A DNA stretch of 64,000 bases from Arthrobacter sp. SLBN-122 (GTDB lineage: Bacteria; Actinomycetota; Actinomycetes; Actinomycetales; Micrococcaceae): NCBI RefSeq assembly GCF_006715165.1, contig NZ_VFMS01000001.1, positions 3,348,001 to 3,412,000 on the forward strand. The letters run 5' to 3'. This document shows positions 53,592 to 63,274 of this stretch, piece by piece; the stretch's first letter is position 1, and each line of letters starts with the position of its first letter. Position numbers and translations under genes: made by a program. A model generated the notes under the pieces. That model was not told where the DNA came from. It was given only the letters and a program-made list of their open reading frames with translations, and did no database searches.

Positions 53592-54563
53592 ATGACCATG
53601 ACCATCGAGCAGGCCGAGTGGTTTGCCGACACATTCGAAAAGCTGGTTGCCAACGTGGGGCAGGCGGTGCTGGGCAAGGAACACGTCATCCGGCTGACCT
53701 TCACCGCGATGCTGGCCGAAGGGCATGTCCTGTTCGAGGACGCCCCGGGCACAGGCAAAACCTCCCTGGCCCGTGCTCTGGCCGCCACCGTGCAGGGCTC
53801 CAACAACCGCATCCAGTTCACCCCGGACCTGCTGCCGTCGGACGTGACCGGTGTGACCATCTACGACCAGAAGACGCAGAAGTTCGAGTTCCATAAGGGC
53901 CCGATCTTCAACAACATCGTCCTGGCCGATGAAATCAACCGCGCCTCGCCGAAGACCCAGTCGGCGCTGCTGGAGGTCATGGAGGAGTCCCGGGTGACGG
54001 TGGACGGCGTCACGTATTCCGCCGGCCGGCCCTTCATGGTGATGGCCACGCAGAACCCCATCGAGCAGGCCGGAACTTACCGCCTTCCCGAGGCGCAGCT
54101 GGACCGCTTCCTGCTCAAGACCTCCATCGGCTACCCGGACCATGCATCCACCGTCCGGCTCCTGGGCGGCAGCAACCTGAAGGACCGCTCCAAGGAACTC
54201 TCCGCCGTCATCACCACGCAGGCAGTGGCCGACATGGCGGACCTCGCCGCGACGGCGCACGTCGACACCGCGGTCCTGGAGTACATCTCCCGCCTGTGCG
54301 AAGAGACCCGCAATGCCCCGGAAACCCGGCTCGGCGTCTCGGTCCGCGGCGCCCTGGCCATGGTGCGCGCCGCCAAGGTCTGGGCTGCCTCCCAGAGCCG
54401 GAACTTCGTCCTGCCGGACGACATCAAGGAACTGGCCCCTGTGGTGTGGACCCACCGGTTCGTCATGGATCCCGAAGCCGAGTTCTCCGGCGCCACCGCC
54501 GAGGCCGTGCTCACCAGAATCCTGGCCGATGTCGCGGCCCCGCAGCAGCGCACCAACGCCTGA
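53592..54563 (+). CDS. MoxR-family AAA+ ATPase
   Basis: The 323-residue protein has Walker A in EDAPGTGKTS (about residue 55), Walker B in IVLADEINRAS, and an MoxR-type sensor region in VMATQNPIEQAGTYRLPEAQLDRF. MoxR ATPases act as chaperones that mature or assemble partner complexes, often with DUF58 and transglutaminase proteins, as here. SD GAAGG is upstream. It is the first of seven genes in the signalling operon and follows the giant surface proteins by 80 bases, so it may be cotranscribed with them. Confidence 0.93.
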   Translation: MTMTIEQAEWFADTFEKLVANVGQAVLGKEHVIRLTFTAMLAEGHVLFEDAPGTGKTSLARALAATVQGSNNRIQFTPDLLPSDVTGVTIYDQKTQKFEFHKGPIFNNIVLADEINRASPKTQSALLEVMEESRVTVDGVTYSAGRPFMVMATQNPIEQAGTYRLPEAQLDRFLLKTSIGYPDHASTVRLLGGSNLKDRSKELSAVITTQAVADMADLAATAHVDTAVLEYISRLCEETRNAPETRLGVSVRGALAMVRAAKVWAASQSRNFVLPDDIKELAPVVWTHRFVMDPEAEFSGATAEAVLTRILADVAAPQQRTNA

Positions 54564-54633
54564 CCGCGTGGCAGCAGCCTGACGCTGCAGCCACCACCAC
54601 TCCATTCCAGCGCAACAACGAAGGCACATCCCT

Positions 54634-55977
54634 ATGTCCGACGGCACGTCCAGCGGCACCCCGTTGACCCGGTACGCGGAGCGTTTCCAGCAGCCCTTCC
54701 ACCGGAACGGCCGCCCCACCCGCCTGCACCCGGCAGCGGTATGGTCCGAAGCCAGCAGCACAGTCGTCCAGGCCCTGACACCCGCCTGGCGGGGCGTCCG
54801 CGACAGCTGGCTGAAGTATGTGTGGCCGGTCCTTTCCGTGGTCAGCATCCTGGGCTGGTCCGTCCTGGCCGCCGCCATCCTGCTCTGGACCACGGGCCAG
54901 GCTTTCGGCTGGCAGGAAGCCACGGCAGCGTCCATCGCCGCGTTCGCGATGTTCGTGATCGCGGTGGCCTTCATCCTGGGCCGGTCCTCTTACGGAGTGG
55001 TATTGGATCTGGCCCGCACGCGGGTGGCGGTGGGGGACAGCGCCGTGGGCAGCATTGCCGTCTCCAACACCTCGGCCCGTCCACTGCTGCCGGCCGCGCT
55101 GGAGCTGCCGGTGGGCAGCACCACCGCCGTCTTCCACCTGCCACGGATGAAGCCCGGGCAGGTCCACGAGGACCTGTTCACCATTCCCACCGCCCGGCGC
55201 GCCGTCATCGTGGTGGGCCCCGTCCGTTCCGTCCGGGCAGACCCCCTGCACCTGCTGCGCCGCCAGGTCCTGTGGACCGAGCCGGAGGACCTCTTCGTCC
55301 ACCCGCGCACGGTTGCCCTTGCAGGATCTGCCGCGGGGTTCATCCGCGACCTTGAAGGCATGCCCACCACGGACCTCTCCAGTGCCGACGTCTCCTTCCA
55401 CGCCCTGCGCGATTACGTGCCGGGCGATGACCGCCGGCACATCCACTGGAAAACCACTGCCCGGACCAACAAACTGATGGTGCGCCAGTTCGAGGAAACC
55501 CGGCGCGCCCACCTGGCCATATCGCTGTCCATCAACACCGACGAGTACTCCTCTCAAAACGAATTCGAGATGGCCATCTCGGTGGCTGCCTCCATCGGCC
55601 GGCAGGCTATCCGTGAACAACGGGAACTGGATGTCCTGACCCAGAAGGGGCCGCTGCGCTGCGAAACCGGCCGCAACATGCTGGACGACATGACCCGGAT
55701 CGTCGGCACCCCAATGCGCCGCACCGCCGTCGACCTCGCCAGGACCTTGGCCGACACGGTTCCCAACGCCTCCGTGGTCTTCTTCGTGGTGGGCAGCAAC
55801 GTAACGGCAACCCAGCTTCGTTCCGCCGCCGCTTCCGTCCCGCCAGGCGTCCGCAGCCTGGCGGTCCGGGTGGAAGCCGGCGCCGCCCCCACCAGGGCAA
55901 ATATCGCAGACCTCACTGTCCTGACGCTCGGCGACCTTGCCGACCTTGCCATCGTGCTGAGAAAGGCCGCCGCATGA
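54634..55977 (+). CDS. DUF58 domain membrane protein
   Basis: The 447-residue protein has two transmembrane helices near residues 63-88 and 92-112. A beta-rich segment and then the DUF58 domain follow, with its hallmark DYVPGDDRRHIHWKTTAR. The rest resembles a von Willebrand A-like fold. In MoxR clusters the DUF58 protein is the likely client or adaptor of the ATPase. SD AAGG lies nine bases before ATG. The stop overlaps the next start (ATGA). Confidence 0.9.
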   Translation: MSDGTSSGTPLTRYAERFQQPFHRNGRPTRLHPAAVWSEASSTVVQALTPAWRGVRDSWLKYVWPVLSVVSILGWSVLAAAILLWTTGQAFGWQEATAASIAAFAMFVIAVAFILGRSSYGVVLDLARTRVAVGDSAVGSIAVSNTSARPLLPAALELPVGSTTAVFHLPRMKPGQVHEDLFTIPTARRAVIVVGPVRSVRADPLHLLRRQVLWTEPEDLFVHPRTVALAGSAAGFIRDLEGMPTTDLSSADVSFHALRDYVPGDDRRHIHWKTTARTNKLMVRQFEETRRAHLAISLSINTDEYSSQNEFEMAISVAASIGRQAIREQRELDVLTQKGPLRCETGRNMLDDMTRIVGTPMRRTAVDLARTLADTVPNASVVFFVVGSNVTATQLRSAAASVPPGVRSLAVRVEAGAAPTRANIADLTVLTLGDLADLAIVLRKAAA

Positions 55978-58547
55978 GCGCCACACCGGGCCGGTCCCCA
56001 CAAACGCCGGCCGCACAAACACAGTCCCCGCAATCCCGTACCCGCCGCAAGGCTGCAAACCCGGACTCCGCATTCACCACCGGCCAGCCGCCCTGGCATT
56101 TCGTGCTCGACGCCGGAGCCCTGGTGGTCCTGCTGGGCCTGGGCCTGCTCGGCTTCGGCCTGAGCTTCGGCGGTGACCCCTACTACCTCCTGTCCGGGTT
56201 CGGCGGCATCATCCTGGGACTGGCCATCGGGGCGGCCAACGCCCATCTGCGCCTGGGCCTGCTGATCACCACCGCACTGGCACTGGCCGCCTACCTGGTG
56301 TTTGGGACCTGGCTGGCCGTGCCGGACGCCGCCATCGCGGGATTTGTCCCTTCCCTGGATTCGCTGCGCACCCTGCTGCTGGGCGTCGTGTTCGCCTGGA
56401 AGGACATGCTCACCGTGGGCGTGCCGGTGGGAACCGCCGGCGGCGTGCTCATTGTCCCCTTCCTGAGCTCGTTGGTCACGGCCCTCGTGGCCTCCATCCT
56501 GACGTGGCGGGCCCGCAGTCCCTACCTGCCCCTCATCCCGGTTCTGGTCCTGTTCGTCACAGGCATCGCCTTCAGCACCAACGCCGCATTCCTGACCCTG
56601 GAACGCGGCATCGGCCTGACCGTGCTGGGCATCGCATGGGCCACCTTCCGCCGCGATGCCCTGCGGCGGAACAGCACCAGGCGGGTGGCGGTCAACAACC
56701 CGCAGAATGACAGCGCCACCGCACGGCATGCCCGAATCCGCCGGCTGGGGATGGCCGCAGGAGTCATTGCCGTGAGCGTGGGGATCACTGCCGTGGCCGC
56801 GCCACTGGTCAGCGCCGGGGAGGACCGGAAAGTCCTTCGCAACGTGGTGATACCGCCGTTTGATCCTAAGGACTACATCACGCCCCTGGCCAGCTTCCGG
56901 ACCTACGTCAAGGACAAGAAGGACGACACCCTGTTCGTGGTCAAGGGGCTCCCGCGGGACGGCCGGGTGCGCCTGGGGGCCCTGGATGCCTTCAACGGCA
57001 CCAACTACAACATGGACCCCAACGGCTCGGGCAACTTCAGCAAGGTGGGTGACGCCAAGTCCATCAACACCCTCGCCGACACGTCCGGAGTGGTGCCCAC
57101 CAACGACTACTCGATCAGCATCAACGTGGAGGACTACCAGGGCTACTTTGTCCCCGGCGGCCGGAAGACCACCGGCATCAGCTTTGAGCAGTCCGGCTCC
57201 GCCGCTGCTGCGGGCCTCTACTTCAACCAGGGAACGGACACCGCCGTCACCACCAACGGCCTGTCCCGCGGCGACGCCTACACCGTGCAGGTCTCCGATC
57301 CCGTCAAGCTCGAGCACGGGCAGCTGACACAGTACGACTTCGCGAAAATCTCCCTGCCGGCTCCGCTGGAGGTGCCGCCGGCGGTCGGTTCCCAGGCCAA
57401 TGACCTGTCCGCCGACGCCCCCACGGCCATCGACCGCGTGCGCCAGATCGAGGCACATTTCCAGAAGACAGGGGCCTTCAGCAACGGCCTGGTCAGCGAG
57501 GGGCAGCTGCCCAGCGTCTCGGGCCATGGCGCGGCGCGGATCCGCAACCTGCTGACTGCCAAGCAAATGCTCGGCGACGATGAACAGTACGCCGTGGCCA
57601 TGTCCCTGATGCTCCGGCACCTGGGCATCCCCTCCCGCGTGGTGATGGGCTTCTACCCGGAGCCCACCAGCCCGGAGAACGGTGCCGGCCAGGTGAAGAT
57701 CACCGGAAAGGACGTCCACGCCTGGGTGGAGGTGGCGTTCGAGCGGGTGGGCTGGGTCAGCTTCGATCCCACCCCGCCCAAGGACAACATCCCCATCCCG
57801 CCGGACCCGGAAAGCAAGTCCAAACCCAAGCCGCAGGTGCTGCAGCCGCCGCCCCCGCCGCAGGAGCCGGCGGACCTGCCGCCGGACTCTTCACCGGACG
57901 CCCTGGACGCGGACCAGAAGAAAAACAACCCGTGGCTGTTCTGGGGCGCACTCCTGGGCGCGCTGGGCGTTGCGGCGATCCCGCTGGTGATCCTGGCCCT
58001 CCCGCTATTGCTGATCGCCTTGCTGAAGGCACGACGGCGGAAGTCGCGTTTCCGCGATGGCCACCCCGCCCGGCGTGTGGGCGGCGGATGGAACGAGGTG
58101 GTAAGCCTCGCGACCGACCTGGGCGCCGCCGTCGACACCCGCTCGACACGGCGCGAAAGCGCCGCCGTCCTGGCCGAAGCGTTCCCTGCCACCCAGGGGA
58201 CCACCTCCCTGCTGGCCCGCCGGGCGGACGCCTCGATCTTCGGTGCCGGCGAGCCCACCGAGGAGGACGTTCGCGAGTACTGGACCATCGTTGACGGGTC
58301 GCTCAAGGAAATGACCTCCGGCATGGGCTTCTGGCGCCGGCAGCAGGCACGGTTCTCGCCGCGCTCGCTGCTGGCCGACGCCCGGACCGCCATGAACTCC
58401 GGCAAGGGCCCCGGCCTGCGCGGCGGCCGGCAGCCACTGCCTGCGGTTTCCGCGTTCGTTGCCGCCCGGCGGCGTCGTGCCTCCGGAAGTGCTGACGCGC
58501 CTCCGGCCCGGGAAGGACGCAGCCAGGAAGGCCCCGGCCGGCAGTGA
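55974..58547 (+). CDS. Transglutaminase-like membrane protein lacking the catalytic cysteine
   Basis: The 857-residue protein has about six N-terminal helices (TgpA-like region, residues about 38-235), an extracellular transglutaminase-like domain (about 440-605), another helix near 650, and a cytosolic C-terminus. In the transglutaminase core the usual G-x-C-E-Q-F/Y-A motif reads GDDEQYA, so D536 takes the place of the nucleophile. The histidine (H582 in DVHAWVEV) and aspartate (D598 in SFDPTP) remain. A similar Cys-less motif occurs in other actinobacterial MoxR-linked proteins as I remember them. It is therefore probably a binding or scaffolding domain and not a cross-linking enzyme. Confidence 0.88.
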   Translation: MSATPGRSPQTPAAQTQSPQSRTRRKAANPDSAFTTGQPPWHFVLDAGALVVLLGLGLLGFGLSFGGDPYYLLSGFGGIILGLAIGAANAHLRLGLLITTALALAAYLVFGTWLAVPDAAIAGFVPSLDSLRTLLLGVVFAWKDMLTVGVPVGTAGGVLIVPFLSSLVTALVASILTWRARSPYLPLIPVLVLFVTGIAFSTNAAFLTLERGIGLTVLGIAWATFRRDALRRNSTRRVAVNNPQNDSATARHARIRRLGMAAGVIAVSVGITAVAAPLVSAGEDRKVLRNVVIPPFDPKDYITPLASFRTYVKDKKDDTLFVVKGLPRDGRVRLGALDAFNGTNYNMDPNGSGNFSKVGDAKSINTLADTSGVVPTNDYSISINVEDYQGYFVPGGRKTTGISFEQSGSAAAAGLYFNQGTDTAVTTNGLSRGDAYTVQVSDPVKLEHGQLTQYDFAKISLPAPLEVPPAVGSQANDLSADAPTAIDRVRQIEAHFQKTGAFSNGLVSEGQLPSVSGHGAARIRNLLTAKQMLGDDEQYAVAMSLMLRHLGIPSRVVMGFYPEPTSPENGAGQVKITGKDVHAWVEVAFERVGWVSFDPTPPKDNIPIPPDPESKSKPKPQVLQPPPPPQEPADLPPDSSPDALDADQKKNNPWLFWGALLGALGVAAIPLVILALPLLLIALLKARRRKSRFRDGHPARRVGGGWNEVVSLATDLGAAVDTRSTRRESAAVLAEAFPATQGTTSLLARRADASIFGAGEPTEEDVREYWTIVDGSLKEMTSGMGFWRRQQARFSPRSLLADARTAMNSGKGPGLRGGRQPLPAVSAFVAARRRRASGSADAPPAREGRSQEGPGRQ

Positions 58548-60145
58548 CTTCCGACGACGAACGCTGCCCGCGCTGCCAACAGCCCATCCGGGCGGGGGCC
58601 ACCTTTTGCCCCGCCTGCGCGGCGCCGCTGCCCAACCGGGCGGCACGCCGCCCCCGCACCCCCGACCTGCCCGCGGACCGCGGAAGGAGTGCTGCGGGCG
58701 AGGCGCGCCCCGCGCATGGGCCCGGGAATCCCGGTACTATCCCGGTAGTAGAAATGCCCCCGGCAGGTCGGCCGGCGGGTACCGCATTTACGGGCACCGC
58801 GCAGGCGGGCACCTTGCACACGGGGACTGCGCCGGACAGGACCGGCGGATTCACACGGGTGCAGGCCGCTCCAGGGGGAGGAACGGGAATGGCAGTGAAC
58901 CTTCAGCTTGTTCCGGCTGCCGCGGGCAAGCGGCTCGGCGCTGCCGTCATTGACTGGCTGCCGGGGGTGGCGGTGCTGGTGGTGGCGTTTGCCATCGGAT
59001 TTGCCGGGATCACCCGGACCAGGAGCGGGGGCTTCATTGTCTACGACACCTCATCGCTGGTCCTCTTTGGCGGCATCGGCCTTGGCCTGACCCTGGCCTA
59101 CCTGTCCGTGGTGCTCGGCCTGGAGGCCCGCACCGGCAAAACCCCCGGCAATCTGCTCATGGGGATCCGCAGCGCGGACCAGGACGGCTATGCGCCCGGC
59201 GCCGGTGCCGTCTTCCTGCGCGGCCTCATCACCGGGGCAGGCATCCTGCTGGCCGTGCTGGCTGCTGTGCTGGTGGTGGTCTTCAAGTGGTTCGACGCCG
59301 CCCTGTTCATCCTTGGCCCACTGCTGCTGGTAGGTGCTGCGTGGGCCGTGCTGGTGGTCGTTTCCAACCGCTGGGACAAGAACGGCGGGCTGCGCGGCTG
59401 GAATGACGCCGCCGCCAGGACCCTGGTGTTCGACGTCAAGGCCGGCCGCGACCCCATCACTACCGGCGGCATCCAGGGCCCCTACAGCTTCGCGCCGCTG
59501 GACCTTCCGCCCGTGCAGCAGGTGCTGTCCCCGGTGGCCGGGGCCACCGCAGCCCAGTCTCCGGCACCCCAGCCCTCCGCACCGCCAGCACCTTCGCCGT
59601 CGGCCACGATGCCGTCACAGACCATGCCCTACACCGCGCCGGCCTCCTTTGCGCCGACGGCACCCGCGCAAGCTGCCGGCCAAGGGATGATGCCCTGTTT
59701 CGCGCACGGTTTTGCATCGACAGGTTCAGCCGGACACCGGGTTCCTCCCCAGCACGTGGACGACGACGTCGAACGCACCCAGGTGCGGCCCGGAACAAGC
59801 GGCCCCGCCCCTGTCGCCGTCCTCCGTATCCGCCTGGACGACGGCCGCGACTTCCAGCTGGACCGCAGCGTCCTGGTGGGCCGCAACCCGGTGGGGCAGG
59901 CCGGGGAACAGCACGCACAGCTGCTGGCCGTGGACGATCCCGGGCGCTCCATCTCCAAGACGCACCTGCACCTGCTCACCGACGGCGCAGGTGTTTGGGT
60001 GACGGACCGGCAGTCAACCAACGGAAGCGCCGTCACCACCCCGGACGGCCTGCGCACCCCACTGGTGCCGGGCGTCCCCACGTTTGTTAACCCGGGATCC
60101 AGCGTGCATTTTGGAGACCGTACCTTTTACCTAGGACAGGCATGA
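58544..60145 (+). CDS. Zinc-ribbon/RDD/FHA domain membrane protein
   Basis: The 533-residue protein has a double CxxC zinc ribbon at the N-terminus (CPRC, CPAC), a Pro/Gly-rich linker, an RDD membrane domain of four helices (about 125-270), and a Pro/Ala-rich linker. A C-terminal FHA domain follows (about 425-530) with VGRNP, SISKTHL and STNGS. The FHA domain binds phosphothreonine, so it is a likely target of the kinase encoded at the end of the operon. The GTG overlaps the preceding stop (GTGA). Its stop overlaps the PP2C start. Confidence 0.88.
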   Translation: MTSDDERCPRCQQPIRAGATFCPACAAPLPNRAARRPRTPDLPADRGRSAAGEARPAHGPGNPGTIPVVEMPPAGRPAGTAFTGTAQAGTLHTGTAPDRTGGFTRVQAAPGGGTGMAVNLQLVPAAAGKRLGAAVIDWLPGVAVLVVAFAIGFAGITRTRSGGFIVYDTSSLVLFGGIGLGLTLAYLSVVLGLEARTGKTPGNLLMGIRSADQDGYAPGAGAVFLRGLITGAGILLAVLAAVLVVVFKWFDAALFILGPLLLVGAAWAVLVVVSNRWDKNGGLRGWNDAAARTLVFDVKAGRDPITTGGIQGPYSFAPLDLPPVQQVLSPVAGATAAQSPAPQPSAPPAPSPSATMPSQTMPYTAPASFAPTAPAQAAGQGMMPCFAHGFASTGSAGHRVPPQHVDDDVERTQVRPGTSGPAPVAVLRIRLDDGRDFQLDRSVLVGRNPVGQAGEQHAQLLAVDDPGRSISKTHLHLLTDGAGVWVTDRQSTNGSAVTTPDGLRTPLVPGVPTFVNPGSSVHFGDRTFYLGQA

Positions 60146-61092
60146 ACCAGCACCCCGCCAGTGTTTCCTCCACCATCCAGCCGGGGCCGGGACCCAGCCT
60201 CAGCTACGGCTACGGGACGGACAGGGGACTCCGCCGGGAACTGAACGAAGATTCCTACATCGCGGCCGACCCCGTCTTCGCCGTTGCTGACGGCATGGGG
60301 GGCCACGAAGCCGGCGAAATCGCCAGCGGCCTGTGTGTGCGGGCACTCGCCGAAATGCCCCAAGTCAGCACGGGGGAGCGGAGCATCACCGCTGCCGTCC
60401 TCCAGCAGTACCTGGTCCGCGCGGACAATTCCATCCGTGAGGCCACCGGAGCCCGCGCGGGCACCACCCTCACCGGTGCGGTGGTGGTGGAACAGATGGG
60501 CATGCCGTACTGGCTGGTCCTGAACATCGGCGATTCCCGCACCTACCGGCTCAGCCAGGGACGGTTCGAACAAATCAGCGTGGACCATTCGGAGGTCCAG
60601 GAACTCGTGGACGCGGGCGAAATCACCGCGCAGGAAGCAACCATCCACCCGCGCCGGCACGTGGTCACCCGTGCCCTGGGCACAGGGGACGAAACGGAGG
60701 CGGACTACTGGCTCCTCCCCGTGGAGGAAGGCGACCGCGTCCTGGTCTGCTCTGACGGACTGACGGGGGAACTGTCGGATGAGGAAATCCTGGGGATCCT
60801 CAGCACCGTGGCGGATCCGCAGGAGGCTGTGGACGCCCTGATCCAGGCCGCGCTGCGCAAGGGCGGGCGGGACAACGTCACGGCCATTGTGGTGGATGCC
60901 AGGAACGTTGCGAACGACGACGGTGCGGGCACCACAGCGCCCCGCCTCACCTCTGCTGACGGAGACGAAGTGACGCTGCCGCGCCCGCAGGCATCCGAAG
61001 CCGTGACGCAGCCGCTGCCCGAACCGGTTGAGGAGACGGCCGACCAGGACACCACTGCCCAACACTGGGAGCAGGGCAATGACGGCCGCTAG
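60142..61092 (+). CDS. PP2C-family Ser/Thr protein phosphatase
   Basis: The 316-residue cytosolic PPM phosphatase has the metal-binding motifs RELNEDSY, ADGMGGHEAGE, GDSRTYRL, CSDGLT and GGRDNVTAIV. A Thr/Glu/Pro-rich C-terminal tail of about 60 residues follows. It would reverse phosphorylation by the kinase at 63271. No membrane segment is present, unlike PstP, so it is probably a locus-specific phosphatase. The start overlaps the FHA/RDD stop (ATGA), and the next gene overlaps its last 14 bases. Confidence 0.93.
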   Translation: MNQHPASVSSTIQPGPGPSLSYGYGTDRGLRRELNEDSYIAADPVFAVADGMGGHEAGEIASGLCVRALAEMPQVSTGERSITAAVLQQYLVRADNSIREATGARAGTTLTGAVVVEQMGMPYWLVLNIGDSRTYRLSQGRFEQISVDHSEVQELVDAGEITAQEATIHPRRHVVTRALGTGDETEADYWLLPVEEGDRVLVCSDGLTGELSDEEILGILSTVADPQEAVDALIQAALRKGGRDNVTAIVVDARNVANDDGAGTTAPRLTSADGDEVTLPRPQASEAVTQPLPEPVEETADQDTTAQHWEQGNDGR

Positions 61093-63274
61093 CTACATCC
61101 CGGGCACTTGGCTGGGCGTTGTCAGGTCCCGCACCGCTGTCCTCCTGGGCCCCGGGTCCTCAGCCGAACTCGCAGGCGCGCTGTGGGAGCTCCTGGCGGG
61201 CCGGCCCGAGCCGCACGAGGTCCTCGCAGCCGTGACCAGCACGTCGGGTGGATCCCTCACCCGGATTCCCTCCTTCGGCATCCTCGACTTCAACGTGTCC
61301 CTGCGGGTGTTCCTGCGCGGCGACATCGACCTCACCGTCGAGCAGGCCGGCGGAGCCATGGACCTTGACGGCCGGGACGTGACCACCTGGAACGAACGCA
61401 GGTTCGTGCTGCCCGGCACGTGCCGGGTGCGGATCGCAGATGGTGGCGCCGGCAGTCCCGGGCATGCCGCCGAACAACCGGAACTTCCGCTGGGTGAGGG
61501 TGTGGTGCTGCTGCAGTCCCTGACCATGGCAGCACCGTCCGCTCCCGCTGCCGTGGGTGGCCCGGCCGCAGCGGATGCCGCAGCAGTAACGGGAACTTCC
61601 GCCGCCGGCCCAGCGGCTGATGGCCCGGCTGCTGAAGTTCCGGCCGCTGTAATACCGGCCGCTCCCGCCGCTGAGGCAGAGCCCCCTGCTGACGCACCGC
61701 CCCCTGCTGTCCTGCCCGAAACGGAGGACGTGCCGCAGACCACCCTCCTTTCCGAAGCCACGCTCCTTTCCGAACATGGAGCCTCGGGTGAAACGGTGCT
61801 GGGAGTCATCGATGAGGACCCGGCCGACGAGCACACTGCTGGCGGGGCTGTGGATCTCCCGACCGCGGGCGGCCTGGACCCGGACGCCACGATTGCCCCG
61901 GACGGCATTATTGGCGTCGACGGGGAGAACCATTCGGACGGGGACAACGGGGAGATCATCGCCGACGGGGAGCTGGCCGGGGAAGCCGACGCGGTGCCCG
62001 AACTCCCCGACGCAGCGGACGCAGCTGCTGCGGGCGGCGCTTCCACCGGAGCCGGTGCCGGTTCCGCAGGGGAGATGACGACGTCCTACGACCACCTCTG
62101 GGACCGCACCGTGATGCGGCACATCGAAGACGCCGCCGTGCGCGAGGAACCCGACGCCGACTCGGGCCACGTTTCCCGGCAGCAACGTCCCGCACTGCCC
62201 GCGGCCGAACCGCTGCCCGCCCTCGGCGCTGCAGGAGAGCCTCCCCTCGAAGTTTCACCAGCCGGTCCAGGGACCGGCGCAGAAGCTGAAAACGGCGGCC
62301 AGTCCGGACCCGGCACCGGACCTGACCCCAGCCCGGAGGAGCGGCCTGCCGTGCCGCCCCGTCCCGCCTCCACCGGCGTCCTCATCGATTCCGTCCCATG
62401 GCGCATCGGGGGAGCCACGCCGGTACCTGCCCCGCCGCCAACCGCGGGCTCCCCGGCTGAGTCGCCGTCGGCCCCCGTTCCGGCTCCATCCACGCCGATG
62501 CCTGCGGCACCCGGCCGCGGCCCCGCCGGCCCGGCCCCCGGTTCCAGCCACGACCCCGGATCCAGCCCGGCATCGGGATCCTTTCCAGCGACGGCGTCCG
62601 GTGCCGGCAAGGAACACAGCACCAGCCAGGAACACAGGGCCCACCAGAAACACAGCACCAGCCAGGAACACAGCTCCGGCCAGGGGCCGGGCGCCGGGTT
62701 CGGCGCCGCCTTCGACCCTGACCACGATGGCCAGACGGTCATGAAGAGCAGCCTCCCGGGAGCAGTATCCGGTCAGGCAACGAACGCACCGGCCGTTCAG
62801 CAGGACGCCGCCGGCGGGCCGCTGGTGCTGGCGCGCGTCTGCGCGCAGGGCCACGCCAATCCGCCCACCCGTGCCCAGTGCAGCGCCTGCGGGGGTGCCC
62901 TGTTGCCTGATGCCGTGCAGGTGGCCCGTCCCCGGCTGGGCCGGATGCGCCTGTCCACCGGCGAACTCCTGGACCTCGACCAGTCCATGGTGATCGGCCG
63001 GCAGCCGTCCGTGTCCCGGGTCCAGGGCGGCGTCATGCCGCGGCTGGTCCAAGTGGCAAGCCCCGGCGGGGACATTTCCAGGTCCCATCTGGAGGTGCGG
63101 CTCGAGGGCTGGCACGTGATGCTCTGCGACCTCAAGGCCACCAACGGCACGGTCCTGGTCCGGGAAGGGCAGCCGCCGCGGCGCCTGGCCCAGAACGAGA
63201 TGGCCATCCTGCTCGACGGCGACATCGCCGAACTGGGCGACAACATCTCACTGCGTTTTGAGGAGATTCCTTGA
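61079..63274 (+). CDS. Long FHA-domain protein with disordered central region
   Basis: The 731-residue protein has an N-terminal folded domain of about 140 residues of unknown type. A long low-complexity region (about 145-585) is rich in Ala, Pro, Gly and Glu, with short repeats containing EHSTSQEH. Then come a zinc-ribbon-like CAQGH...CSACGG and a C-terminal FHA domain (about 625-725) with IGRQPSVSR, ISRSHLE and ATNGT. Thr residues in the disordered part are plausible kinase sites. ATG 61079 has GGGAG/CAGGG upstream. No membrane segment is visible, so it is likely a cytosolic scaffold for the kinase/phosphatase pair. Confidence 0.85.
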   Translation: MTAASYIPGTWLGVVRSRTAVLLGPGSSAELAGALWELLAGRPEPHEVLAAVTSTSGGSLTRIPSFGILDFNVSLRVFLRGDIDLTVEQAGGAMDLDGRDVTTWNERRFVLPGTCRVRIADGGAGSPGHAAEQPELPLGEGVVLLQSLTMAAPSAPAAVGGPAAADAAAVTGTSAAGPAADGPAAEVPAAVIPAAPAAEAEPPADAPPPAVLPETEDVPQTTLLSEATLLSEHGASGETVLGVIDEDPADEHTAGGAVDLPTAGGLDPDATIAPDGIIGVDGENHSDGDNGEIIADGELAGEADAVPELPDAADAAAAGGASTGAGAGSAGEMTTSYDHLWDRTVMRHIEDAAVREEPDADSGHVSRQQRPALPAAEPLPALGAAGEPPLEVSPAGPGTGAEAENGGQSGPGTGPDPSPEERPAVPPRPASTGVLIDSVPWRIGGATPVPAPPPTAGSPAESPSAPVPAPSTPMPAAPGRGPAGPAPGSSHDPGSSPASGSFPATASGAGKEHSTSQEHRAHQKHSTSQEHSSGQGPGAGFGAAFDPDHDGQTVMKSSLPGAVSGQATNAPAVQQDAAGGPLVLARVCAQGHANPPTRAQCSACGGALLPDAVQVARPRLGRMRLSTGELLDLDQSMVIGRQPSVSRVQGGVMPRLVQVASPGGDISRSHLEVRLEGWHVMLCDLKATNGTVLVREGQPPRRLAQNEMAILLDGDIAELGDNISLRFEEIP

